A stretch of DNA of 64,000 bases from Bacteroidales bacterium UBA4772 (GTDB taxonomy: Bacteria > Bacteroidota > Bacteroidia > Bacteroidales > VadinHA17), in assembly GCA_002403305.1 (NCBI GenBank), contig DHHM01000004.1, positions 3,532 to 67,531 of the forward strand, given 5' to 3'. Positions 7,304 through 15,544 of the stretch are shown in pieces. Each line of letters opens with the position of its first letter. The first letter of the stretch is position 1. Position numbers and translations under genes: made by a program. A model generated the notes under the pieces. That model was not told the origin of the DNA and made no database searches. It worked only from the letters and a program-made list of their open reading frames with translations.

Positions 7304-8327
7304 CGTTTACCTCACGTTCAATCATGATCCCGAATTTATTGAATACCGAACTCTTTATCTTTTCTGAAAGAGCCAGTATCTCTTCACCTGTAGCCCTGCC
7401 GTAGTTGACCAGTATCAGGGCCTGCCTGTCATAACACCCTGCATCATCGAGCCGGTAGCCCTTCCAGCCTGCATGCTCAATAAGCCACCCGGCAGGTATC
7501 TTGTAAAGCTCCCCCTGCCTGTAATACCTGATATCAGGGAAAGCCTTCAGGAGGTTCTCAAACTCCCCTTTACCAACCGTCGGGTTTTTAAAGAAACTGC
7601 CGGCATTGCCAATGTCAGAAGGGTCTGGCAGTTTGGCCCTCCTTATTTGTAAAACAATATCCGAGATATCCCGGATGGAAGGATTTGTGATATCTCTTTT
7701 TGCCAGCTCCTCCTTTATGCCACCATAGTCCGGCTTTGGCCGAAAGACCTTTGAGAGCCTCAGAACAACTGAAGTGATAAGTACTTTATTCCTGAGTTCA
7801 CGCTTGAATATGCTATCCCTGTATCCGAACCCGCATTCTTTGTTCCCGAGCATAAGCCATTCTCTCTTCTCCAGGTGAAAACCATTGATCCTGACAATCA
7901 CATCGCCGGCCTCAACTCCATAGGCGCCGATATTCTGTATCGGAGCCGCACCGACAGTCCCGGGAATAAGTGTCAGGTTCTCAATCCCTGCCAGGCCATG
8001 GCTGACCGTGTATTCAACCAGCTCCTGCCAGATCACCCCTGCCCCCGCCTCCAGAAAAAGGCTCTCTTCACTCTCATCAAGAACACGGACACCTGTGATC
8101 TCATTCCTGATGACTGTTCCTCTGAAGTCGTTCGTAAACAGTATATTACTACCCTGACCTAATACAAGCACACTGTTCATTCCGGCTGACGCCCCGGTAA
8201 AAACACGGTGAGCGAGAATCTCAGAAATCTCTTCCCGGCGCCTGAGATGAAACAGATGGTCTGCCTTCACGTCGATACCAAAAGTATTGAATGGTCGAAG
8301 GCTGATATTTTTCCCGTATTCAATCAT
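7296..8327 (-). CDS. murB: UDP-N-acetylenolpyruvoylglucosamine reductase
   Basis: MurB reduces UDP-GlcNAc-enolpyruvate to UDP-MurNAc with NADPH and FAD in the cytoplasm, the second committed step of peptidoglycan synthesis. With the start at 8327 the protein has 343 residues, the usual length. FAD-binding LGQGSNILF is at 56-64, IPGTVGAAPIQNIGAYG at 121-137, FGYRDSIF near 167, the catalytic Ser in GNAGSFFKNP at 244, and a C-terminal Glu at 338 or 340. It is the long type I form. The frame stays open to 8435, but the extra 36 residues are not MurB-like and would overlap murA, so ATG at 8327 is chosen. It is divergent from murA with 88 bp between the starts. Confidence 0.96.
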   Translation of the reverse strand: MIEYGKNISLRPFNTFGIDVKADHLFHLRRREEISEILAHRVFTGASAGMNSVLVLGQGSNILFTNDFRGTVIRNEITGVRVLDESEESLFLEAGAGVIWQELVEYTVSHGLAGIENLTLIPGTVGAAPIQNIGAYGVEAGDVIVRINGFHLEKREWLMLGNKECGFGYRDSIFKRELRNKVLITSVVLRLSKVFRPKPDYGGIKEELAKRDITNPSIRDISDIVLQIRRAKLPDPSDIGNAGSFFKNPTVGKGEFENLLKAFPDIRYYRQGELYKIPAGWLIEHAGWKGYRLDDAGCYDRQALILVNYGRATGEEILALSEKIKSSVFNKFGIMIEREVNVI

Positions 8328-8415
8328 GCAGACAATAGTAAAAAAATAAATCCTTATAATAAAGATCTTCTTAGTTTTGTGGATGCTAATTGCTGTTTCC
8401 CCAAAAAACTGAACA

Positions 8416-9726
8416 GTGAAATCGTTTGAAGTCACCGGCGGTAATAAGCTTCATGGGGATATCACCCCACAGGGAGCAAAGAATGAGGCGCTCCAGGTAT
8501 TGTGCGCCGTTTTGCTCACTTCCGAAGAAGTTATCATTTCAAATATTCCTGATATCATTGATGTAAAACTGCTGATTGAGATACTTGGAGACCTGGGAGT
8601 GGAGGTGAGACGCATTGATGAGGATACCTATGCTTTCCGGACACAATACATAAACAGTGATATCCTGTTCGAGCCTGGTTTCCTGATGAAGGCAAACATG
8701 CTGAGGGGATCGGTGATGATTGCCGGGCCCCTGCTGGCCAGATTCGGGACCTCCGTCATCCCGCGACCCGGGGGAGACAAGATAGGAAGGAGAAGGATGG
8801 ATACTCATATTGCCGGGTTTGAACAGATGGGAGGAAAAGCAGAATATGACAGCGAGCATGGCTTCTTCAGGCTGAGCGCCAAATCTCTGAAAGGAACTGA
8901 CATCCTTCTTGATGAACCCTCTGTTACAGGTACGGCCAACATGCTGTTTGCGGCTGTGATGGCAGAGGGCGAGACCACCATCTATAATGCGGCCTGCGAA
9001 CCATATATCCAGCAGCTCTCTCTTATGCTCAACAACATGGGAGCAGATATCAGCGGTATTAAATCCAACTATCTGAAGATAAGGGGAGTAAAATCTCTCT
9101 GCGGATGCCGGCACCGGATACTGCCTGACATGATTGAGGTGGGCTCATTCATAGGACTGGCTGCAATAACCGGATCATCATTAAGGATAAAAAATGCAGG
9201 CATCCCATACCTGGGAGTTATCCCGCAGAAGTTCATGCAGCTGGGGGTGGACTTTCATACTGAGGGAGACGATATTGTGATCTCTGAACAGGATATATAC
9301 GAAATTCAGAATAACCTTGACGGTTCCATCCTTACAATATATGATCACCCCTGGCCGGGACTCACTCCTGACCTGATAAGTGTCCTTCTGGTTGTTGCCA
9401 TTCAGGCCAGGGGAAGTGTTCTTATACACCAGAAGATGTTTGAAAGCCGGCTCTTTTTTGTTGACAAGCTGATAGACATGGGTGCACGGATCATATTATG
9501 TGATCCGCACCGGGCAACCGTTATAGGCCTTGAGCGTCGTCAACGGCTGAGGGGTATAACGATGAACAGTCCTGACATCAGGGCAGGCGTTGCCCTGCTT
9601 ATTGCCGCACTAAGTGCAGAAGGCAAGAGTCTGATTCACAACATCGAGCAGATAGACCGAGGTTATCAGTACCTTGACAGGAGACTTAATAGCCTGGGGG
9701 CAGAGATATGCAGGATAGATTCCTGA
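8416..9726 (+). CDS. murA: UDP-N-acetylglucosamine 1-carboxyvinyltransferase, Cys-to-Asp form
   Basis: MurA transfers enolpyruvate from phosphoenolpyruvate to UDP-GlcNAc, the first committed step of peptidoglycan synthesis. The 436-residue length is typical. The substrate-binding GAKNEAL with Lys22 and Asn23 is intact. The active-site loop reads RPGGDKIGRRR, so Asp121 (codon GAC at 8776-8778) replaces the catalytic Cys115 of E. coli. Cys-to-Asp forms are known to stay active and to escape alkylation by fosfomycin. The start is a GTG at 8416 and no better ATG is in frame. It is adjacent to and divergent from murB, so the first two steps of the pathway are clustered. Confidence 0.96.
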   Translation: MKSFEVTGGNKLHGDITPQGAKNEALQVLCAVLLTSEEVIISNIPDIIDVKLLIEILGDLGVEVRRIDEDTYAFRTQYINSDILFEPGFLMKANMLRGSVMIAGPLLARFGTSVIPRPGGDKIGRRRMDTHIAGFEQMGGKAEYDSEHGFFRLSAKSLKGTDILLDEPSVTGTANMLFAAVMAEGETTIYNAACEPYIQQLSLMLNNMGADISGIKSNYLKIRGVKSLCGCRHRILPDMIEVGSFIGLAAITGSSLRIKNAGIPYLGVIPQKFMQLGVDFHTEGDDIVISEQDIYEIQNNLDGSILTIYDHPWPGLTPDLISVLLVVAIQARGSVLIHQKMFESRLFFVDKLIDMGARIILCDPHRATVIGLERRQRLRGITMNSPDIRAGVALLIAALSAEGKSLIHNIEQIDRGYQYLDRRLNSLGAEICRIDS

Positions 9727-9736
9727 TTCTGCCCTC

Positions 9737-11599
9737 TTACCTCTTTATCCCATCCAGGTAGTCAATTATCCCCTGGCAAATCTTCTCCGCCTCCAGCTGC
9801 CGGAAGTCGGAGTCAGCGAGTTTCTCCTCGTCTTCGGCATGTGACATGAAGGCCTGCTCAACCAGGACGGCGGGCAGCTGCGATGCCCTGGTCACGGTGT
9901 AGTTGAATGAGCCTACAACACCGAACTCGATCAGACCGGTCTCCAACAGCCTGTCATAGATGGTCTGCGCCAGCGGAGCCCAGAAGGGATTGTGCCAGTA
10001 GGTGCTGGTGCCTGCCACCGAGAGATAACCTCTTCCCCCGGCATTGGCATGTATGCTTATCAGCATGTCAGCACCCGACTCGATGGCAATATTGCGTTTC
10101 TCAATGAGGGTCATGTCCCTGTCGGAATCACGCACCTGCACTACCTCGGCACCCATGGCTTCACATAGATCCCCCAGCCTGAAGGAGAGGTCAAGATTGA
10201 TATCCTTCTCCAGCAACCCCGACAGCCCCACGGCGCCGGTGTTGGAGCCCCCGTGCCCCGCCTCGATGGCGATCTTCAGTCCTGCCAGGGGCTTCTTCCC
10301 CGCCAGATCAAACACGGGCGGGTACTTGACCCGCAGCGACAGGCTCCGGCCAGAGGGCCTGATATCATACCCCCAGATAGTCTCACTGTTCAGGTTGACA
10401 TAGACGCGGAAGGTCTCAGGTGTGACCTGCTCCCATGTCAGCTTGTCGATCATCCTGCATCCCTTTCTGTGGGTGACCCATGTCGAGGCTGACTCCGCAC
10501 CGAACAGTGTTATCACCAGTCTCTTCTGGTCAGGGTCGGGATAAACCTCATAGGGAACAGGTTCGAGCCAGGGTATTGAGACGATGTCGGCGCCGTCACC
10601 CGGAACACATGTCATACTTGTCACAATGTACGAGGGCTGTAATTTGCTGCCGCTCATAATCTCAACGTCATCCTTGTTAATAATACCGGTCTCCACATTG
10701 CTGAGCCTTACCCTGTAGTTATCACCTATTCTGCCGCTGGCCTTTAGGACCACACCCGGTCCCAGCTCCGACCGTATCGGGCCGCCAAGCCTCGGTGCGC
10801 CAAGGTTGTAAACAAGCCTGGCATTGTCGTTGCTGACCCTCAGCAGAGGGAAGTCTTCAGGCTGCCTGACGGTCACCCTCCTCTGCAGATCAGGCTCATA
10901 GGCACCCTTCACGGGCGCACCGGCGACGGGCGACAGCCTGACGCCCAGCGTGTATGACCTTCCCGCGATAAGGCTGCGCAGGGGCAGCTCCGCCGTATAG
11001 ATACTGTAGTCGTCATAGTCGGTGCGCAGGCATGCCAGAGTGACCCTGCCGGGCTGTACATCTACAAAGCCGTTCTGCCCCTTCGATCCCCGGAAGCTCA
11101 CTTTTACAACCTCATCAGGCAGCAGCTCCACGTCAGCGGCAGGCTCAACCGACCGGCGGTCGACCCACAGCGGGTAGACAGGCCTGGTCATGTCTTTCTT
11201 TTCATAGATCAGAACATGTTCGCAGAGAGCTGTCCGGCCGTCGGGATACACTGCTTCAGCCGTTATTTTGTTCACTCCCTCAATGAATGGTACGGTTGCA
11301 AAGAATATTCCTGTTTTATATTGTTTCACTGCCTCTCCGTTAATACTTACGGCAGCAGGGTATTCACTTTTACAGAGAACATCAAACTGGGGCAGGTAGG
11401 TAACCTGCTCCGGCAGTCTCAGGAACTTGACCCACGGCGAACTGTGAACTGCGCTGTCGCACCTGCAGGGTATGGCTGCCAGGGTTTCTGCAGCGGCAGC
11501 CGCCGGATCAGCAACGACAGTCTGCTGTGCTTTCCTGGCTGTATTGCAACCGGCAAGCATTGCGGTTGCCACGAGAAATATTACAGTAAGCTTTTTCAT
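9737..11599 (-). CDS. N-acetylmuramoyl-L-alanine amidase (Amidase_3), lipoprotein
   Basis: The 620-residue protein starts with a lipoprotein signal (MLAGC, Cys at 18). Residues to about 400 are beta-rich, with segments resembling SH3b/AMIN-type accessory domains. The C-terminal 190 residues are a zinc Amidase_3 domain: IAIEAGHGG with the first His, EKDINL with the Glu ligand, SIHANA with the second His, and VLVEQAFMSH with the catalytic Glu. The enzyme cuts the bond between MurNAc and L-Ala. Lipidation would tether it in the periplasm or at the outer membrane. It lies 19 bp downstream of the GHL10-NamZ gene in the same orientation, so the two are probably co-transcribed and may act on the same material. 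Confidence 0.93.
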   Translation of the reverse strand: MKKLTVIFLVATAMLAGCNTARKAQQTVVADPAAAAAETLAAIPCRCDSAVHSSPWVKFLRLPEQVTYLPQFDVLCKSEYPAAVSINGEAVKQYKTGIFFATVPFIEGVNKITAEAVYPDGRTALCEHVLIYEKKDMTRPVYPLWVDRRSVEPAADVELLPDEVVKVSFRGSKGQNGFVDVQPGRVTLACLRTDYDDYSIYTAELPLRSLIAGRSYTLGVRLSPVAGAPVKGAYEPDLQRRVTVRQPEDFPLLRVSNDNARLVYNLGAPRLGGPIRSELGPGVVLKASGRIGDNYRVRLSNVETGIINKDDVEIMSGSKLQPSYIVTSMTCVPGDGADIVSIPWLEPVPYEVYPDPDQKRLVITLFGAESASTWVTHRKGCRMIDKLTWEQVTPETFRVYVNLNSETIWGYDIRPSGRSLSLRVKYPPVFDLAGKKPLAGLKIAIEAGHGGSNTGAVGLSGLLEKDINLDLSFRLGDLCEAMGAEVVQVRDSDRDMTLIEKRNIAIESGADMLISIHANAGGRGYLSVAGTSTYWHNPFWAPLAQTIYDRLLETGLIEFGVVGSFNYTVTRASQLPAVLVEQAFMSHAEDEEKLADSDFRQLEAEKICQGIIDYLDGIKR

Positions 11600-11618
11600 C
11601 CGTTATAACATATTTATT

Positions 11619-14405
11619 TTATCTGTACAGCAGGTATTTCTGTCTCATTTCCATAAATTCAGCCACATCATCCTGGCAGGCTTTCACCACCTCCTCCACG
11701 GTGACACCGGGCTCGTTGAGCTGCCGCATCAGCAGCGGCGGCGACCACACCAGTGAGTCAGGGCTTGTCTTCCTGTAGGCATCGATGATATGCAGTGAAG
11801 CTTCAACCGAACGGAAGGCTGCGGGGTCTGTCAGCATTATCTCCACGCCGCCGCACATCTCGTTCCATGGTTTGCTGCTGCGGTTATAGCCTGTCCCCGC
11901 AGACCGCGGAACAAAGTATACCGGCCTGAAGTAAGCCCCGCGTATGCCTCTTGAGTTGAGGTCGTCTGCCGCCTTGCCGGCATCCACCCAGGGTGCGCCG
12001 GTCAGGAGGAACGGTTTGGTGGTGCCCCTTCCCTCCGAGATATTCGTCCTCTCAAAGAGGCACTGCCCCGGATAAACCACCGCCGTCTCCCAGTTGTCTA
12101 TGTTTGGCGAAGGCATCACCCACATCAATCCTGTCTCATCCCACATCATGCTGCGGCGCCATCCCCTCATCTTTATTACCGTCAGGTCAGCGCCATATCC
12201 CTCGGTCTCATTCCACATGGTTGCCAGCTCGCCGTAGGTCATGCCGTGGCGCAGCGGGATGCGGTGCCGGTACATTCTGATGGTGTCGTGCATCGGTCCT
12301 TCCACCACGCGTCCGCCCAGCGGGTTGGGCCTGTCGAGTACAATAAAGGGTATGCCGGCCTTAGCGCATGCCTCCATGGCATGAGACATGGAGAACTTGA
12401 AGGTATACCATGCCGAGCCCACACCCTGTATGTCGAACAGCATCACATCAATGCTGTCGAGCCACTCCTGTTTAGGTGCCCAGGAGTCGCCGTAGAGGCT
12501 GTAGACAGGTATGCCCGTCACCGGGTCAGGCTCACCGCTGGCCTGTATCCTGCCGTGCAGCGCTCCCCTGATGCCGTGTTCGGCACCGAAGAGAGCCACC
12601 AGGTTCACCCCCGGCGTACCGGCGAGAATGTCAACCGTGCTGCGCATATCTGCACCCACGGCTGACGGGTTGGTTATCAGTCCTACTCTCTTGCCGGCGA
12701 TCATATCAAGATGCTCCTCAACAAGAACGTCGACACCGGGAGTCACTGCCGGCGCCGGCACCGGTGGCCTCAGCCTCGCGGCATAGAAGGAGGTCAGCAC
12801 CCCCTCAAGGGCGGGGGCATCGGCGAAGGTGAACTCCGTCACGGCCATCTTCACCGGCGGGCTTTCGTTGCCGTAACGGTCCACGGCTGACACTGCGATG
12901 CTGTCAAGAAGGATCAGCGCCTGTTCCACACCTGTCACCTTCTCCGGCTCTGTCCGCGCCAGGAAAGCGCTGTTGACGGTGAAGGCAGGGATGAGATCAG
13001 TCGTAGCTCCGGGTCCGTGAATATTCTGGTTCCACTGTGAACCGTACCTGTAATATACAACCCACCGGCTGACATCGGAGGGATCACTGTGGGTCCATGA
13101 TATGTTCAGTGCATCTCCCTCCCGCCTCTTTGTCACCGACGGCGCTGCCGGTGCCTTACTGTCGAGCCACGGTGAGGGCGGCACCAGGGCCTTCCTTTTA
13201 TAGGGTCCCTCCGCCACAGTCTTTGCAAGCCCGGGGGTCCTGACCAGCGGGCCTATGCTCCAGTGCACCACACCGGGGCTCTCCGGGAGAAGACCCCTGG
13301 TGATCATGATCTGGTTGACAGTCTCGTCAGCTGCCCTGGTGGCAGGCTGCAACCCTATATTAATTCCGGGCCAGAGATGCCTGCCTTTCAGGTTCTGCTC
13401 TTTCCACCATCCCAGCAGCACGGGGTAGCTCTGAGCTATCTGGTTGACGGGCCAGTAGAGCTGTGGTGAGTAATAGTCGATCCATCCTTTGTTGAGCCAC
13501 AGCTTTGCATCAGCATAGAGTGTCTCATGCTGGTTAAAGCCACCGCCGATGGCAGGCGGATTGTAGGGCTGCCAGATGCCGAAGGGGCTAAGCCCGAACT
13601 TGACCCATGGCTTCTCCGCCTTGATACCCTTATATAATCTTTCAATGAAAACATTGACAGCCTCCCTTCTCCAGTCGGAACGCGACAGCTTGCCTCCGCC
13701 GGTCTGGTATGCCTGCCAGCTCTCGTCATCGGGAAAATCCTTGAAGTTGTTGTAGTCAGGATAGGGATAAAAGTAGTCGTCGAAGTGTATCCCGTCAAGG
13801 TCATACCTGCGCACGAGATCCATGACAACATTGTAGGAGTGATCCTGCGTGCCCTTCAGGGCAGGGTCCATCCACCAGTAATTCTCCACCTCGAGCTTCA
13901 GTACCAGCTCCGGGCGTTTTCGCACTATCGAGGCATCGGTCACCTCCCCGCCGGCAGGATGATGTGCACGGTATGGATTGAGCCAGGCATGCAGTTCTAT
14001 CCCCCGGGTATGTGCCTCATCGATCCAGAACTGCAGCGGGTCATAATACGGGTCCGGAGCTTTGCCCTGCTCTCCGGTAAGGTAGTAAGACCATGGCTCG
14101 AGCTCACTCCTGTACATGGCATCACAGTGCGGCCTGACCTGAAAGACCACTGCGTTGAAATTATTCTTATGGAGGAGATCAAGGAGGGCGATAGCCTCAC
14201 TCTTCTGCTCCTCAACGGAGAGGCCCGGCTTGCTGGGCCAGTTGATGTTGGCAACGGTGGCTACCCAGGCTGCACGGAACTCACGCTCGGCTGCGGGAGT
14301 GCGGCCCGACGGGTCGCCGGTGACGGCAACCTTTGAGGTTGAGCATCCGGCAAAAGCAGCGAGCAGCAGGGCTGCCACAAATGTCAGTAATGATTTTCCT
14401 GGCAT
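11619..14405 (-). CDS. Fusion of GHL10 glycoside hydrolase-like and NamZ/DUF1343 (GH171) domains, lipoprotein
   Basis: With ATG at 14405 the 928-residue protein has a clean lipobox (LLLAAFAGC). The frame is open to 14447, but that start would bury the signal. Residues about 35-380 form a GHL10/DUF187 barrel (FRAAWVATVANINWPS, FNAVVFQVRPHCDAMY, HAWLNPYRAHHP, DLDGIHFDDYFYPYP). An FN3-like linker follows at about 400-510. Residues about 545-925 are NamZ/DUF1343 (GLITNPSAVGADMRST, LFGAEHGIRG, DVMLFDIQGVGSAWYTF, LDRPNPLGG). NamZ of Bacillus is an exo-beta-N-acetylmuramidase. The downstream gene is an amidase, as in the Bacillus AmiE-NamZ pairing, which supports stepwise peptidoglycan breakdown. 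The role of the GHL10 half is unproven. Confidence 0.9.
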   Translation of the reverse strand: MPGKSLLTFVAALLLAAFAGCSTSKVAVTGDPSGRTPAAEREFRAAWVATVANINWPSKPGLSVEEQKSEAIALLDLLHKNNFNAVVFQVRPHCDAMYRSELEPWSYYLTGEQGKAPDPYYDPLQFWIDEAHTRGIELHAWLNPYRAHHPAGGEVTDASIVRKRPELVLKLEVENYWWMDPALKGTQDHSYNVVMDLVRRYDLDGIHFDDYFYPYPDYNNFKDFPDDESWQAYQTGGGKLSRSDWRREAVNVFIERLYKGIKAEKPWVKFGLSPFGIWQPYNPPAIGGGFNQHETLYADAKLWLNKGWIDYYSPQLYWPVNQIAQSYPVLLGWWKEQNLKGRHLWPGINIGLQPATRAADETVNQIMITRGLLPESPGVVHWSIGPLVRTPGLAKTVAEGPYKRKALVPPSPWLDSKAPAAPSVTKRREGDALNISWTHSDPSDVSRWVVYYRYGSQWNQNIHGPGATTDLIPAFTVNSAFLARTEPEKVTGVEQALILLDSIAVSAVDRYGNESPPVKMAVTEFTFADAPALEGVLTSFYAARLRPPVPAPAVTPGVDVLVEEHLDMIAGKRVGLITNPSAVGADMRSTVDILAGTPGVNLVALFGAEHGIRGALHGRIQASGEPDPVTGIPVYSLYGDSWAPKQEWLDSIDVMLFDIQGVGSAWYTFKFSMSHAMEACAKAGIPFIVLDRPNPLGGRVVEGPMHDTIRMYRHRIPLRHGMTYGELATMWNETEGYGADLTVIKMRGWRRSMMWDETGLMWVMPSPNIDNWETAVVYPGQCLFERTNISEGRGTTKPFLLTGAPWVDAGKAADDLNSRGIRGAYFRPVYFVPRSAGTGYNRSSKPWNEMCGGVEIMLTDPAAFRSVEASLHIIDAYRKTSPDSLVWSPPLLMRQLNEPGVTVEEVVKACQDDVAEFMEMRQKYLLYR

Positions 14406-14504
14406 AATTATCTGTTTTTGGTGGTTGACGAATACAAATATAAACAACCCCTGTGGCCCGGATGGCTTCAGGAGACTGAATCATTTCGGCTATACAACAT
14501 ATTC

Positions 14505-15269
14505 TCAGACAAGAGTGACCTTTATTCCCTCATCACGAATTATCTGTATGATGTTGCCCGGTGCATTCCTGTCGGTGATGATGTGATGCACCTTGTTCAG
14601 CTTGCAGATCCTGCCAAAGCCCCTCTTGCCGAACTTGGTAGAATCGGCAAGCACAATCACCTCCTGTGCTGCATTGATCATGTACTGGTTCAGGTGAGCC
14701 TCGGCTATGTTGCTTGTCGTCAGCCCTATGTCAAGGGCGAGACCATCAATGCCTATAAAGAGCTTGCTGCACATCATCTCCGTGAGGAGGGTTTCGGCAT
14801 AGGGACCGATGACCGAGGCGGAGCTCCTGCGAAGCGCTCCTCCCAGCTGAATTATGTCGATGTTAGGCTTATAACTCAGTATCAGGGATACTTTCACAGA
14901 AGGTGTGATGACGGTGATGGGATCGGTTATCATGATATGCTGGGCAAAGGTGAGCACCGTGGTCCCGGAAGCGATTATGATCCTGTCGTTCTTCTCCAGC
15001 AGCCGGTTCGCAGCCTCGGCAATCCTGATCTTCTCATTCACCTGAACCTTCTCCTTCTCGTCGATGTGGCGGTCGATGGTGAGTGAACTGACCGGGCTGG
15101 CGCTGCCGTGGTTGCGGATGAGGAGCCTCCTCTGCTCCAGTTCTTTCAGATCCTTACGGATCGTAACCTCAGAAACCCCAAGACGTTCACTCAGGTCGTG
15201 AACCCATACATAACCCTCCTTTTCAAGTTCAGCCAGTATTATCTTATGGCGCTGCGCAATGTTTCTCAT
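14505..15269 (-). CDS. DeoR-family transcriptional regulator, probable GlpR-like repressor
   Basis: Starting at ATG 15269, the 254-residue protein has the DeoR layout. A winged helix-turn-helix at about residues 5-60 (QRHKIILAELEKEG, LSERLGVSEVTIRKDLKELE) is followed by a sugar-phosphate sensor domain at about 75-245 (IIIASGTTVLTFA, LGGALRRSSASVIGP, LFIGIDGL, EVIVLADSTKFG). The frame is open to 15407, but the extra residues do not belong to the family. DeoR proteins usually sense a phosphorylated metabolite, and GlpR of E. coli senses glycerol-3-phosphate. It is divergent from glpD, the first gene of the glycerophosphate operon, which supports control of that operon. An inverted repeat lies between the two genes. 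Confidence 0.88.
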   Translation of the reverse strand: MRNIAQRHKIILAELEKEGYVWVHDLSERLGVSEVTIRKDLKELEQRRLLIRNHGSASPVSSLTIDRHIDEKEKVQVNEKIRIAEAANRLLEKNDRIIIASGTTVLTFAQHIMITDPITVITPSVKVSLILSYKPNIDIIQLGGALRRSSASVIGPYAETLLTEMMCSKLFIGIDGLALDIGLTTSNIAEAHLNQYMINAAQEVIVLADSTKFGKRGFGRICKLNKVHHIITDRNAPGNIIQIIRDEGIKVTLV

Positions 15270-15414
15270 GATTCTCGGACCGGCAGCCGGATTTATTAAT
15301 GTCAGTTCAAACTTACATAAAAACACCCTATTTTTCACGTGCAGGTAAAAATCAAGGTCCTGCCCTGATTCATGCAGGAAAGATAATTGTAAAAGTAATA
15401 ATTGCAAAGCAATA

Positions 15415-15444
15415 CGAAATATTAAAAAAGTTAATAATATTACG
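15415..15444. promoter_or_regulatory. Inverted repeat between the DeoR-type regulator and glpD, candidate operator
   Basis: CGAAATATTA at 15415-15424 and TAATATTACG at 15435-15444 are inverted copies that differ at one position, with a 10-bp spacer. The site sits in the AT-rich 275-bp gap between the divergent regulator and glpD, about 100 bp upstream of the glpD start. It is a plausible site for the DeoR-type protein, but inverted repeats arise easily in AT-rich DNA. Confidence 0.3.
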
Positions 15445-15544
15445 ATTTATTATTTTTTCTTTCTTTTTTGTTTTGATTTGAGAAAATGTTGTAATAATTT
15501 TACTCTGTTTTTCTGACATAAATCATAATTAAGCTTCTGATAAA

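Noticed and set aside
8328..8435. Longer MurB starting at 8435
   Set aside because: The added 36 residues are not MurB-like and would overlap the murA start; the family begins at the internal ATG 8327.
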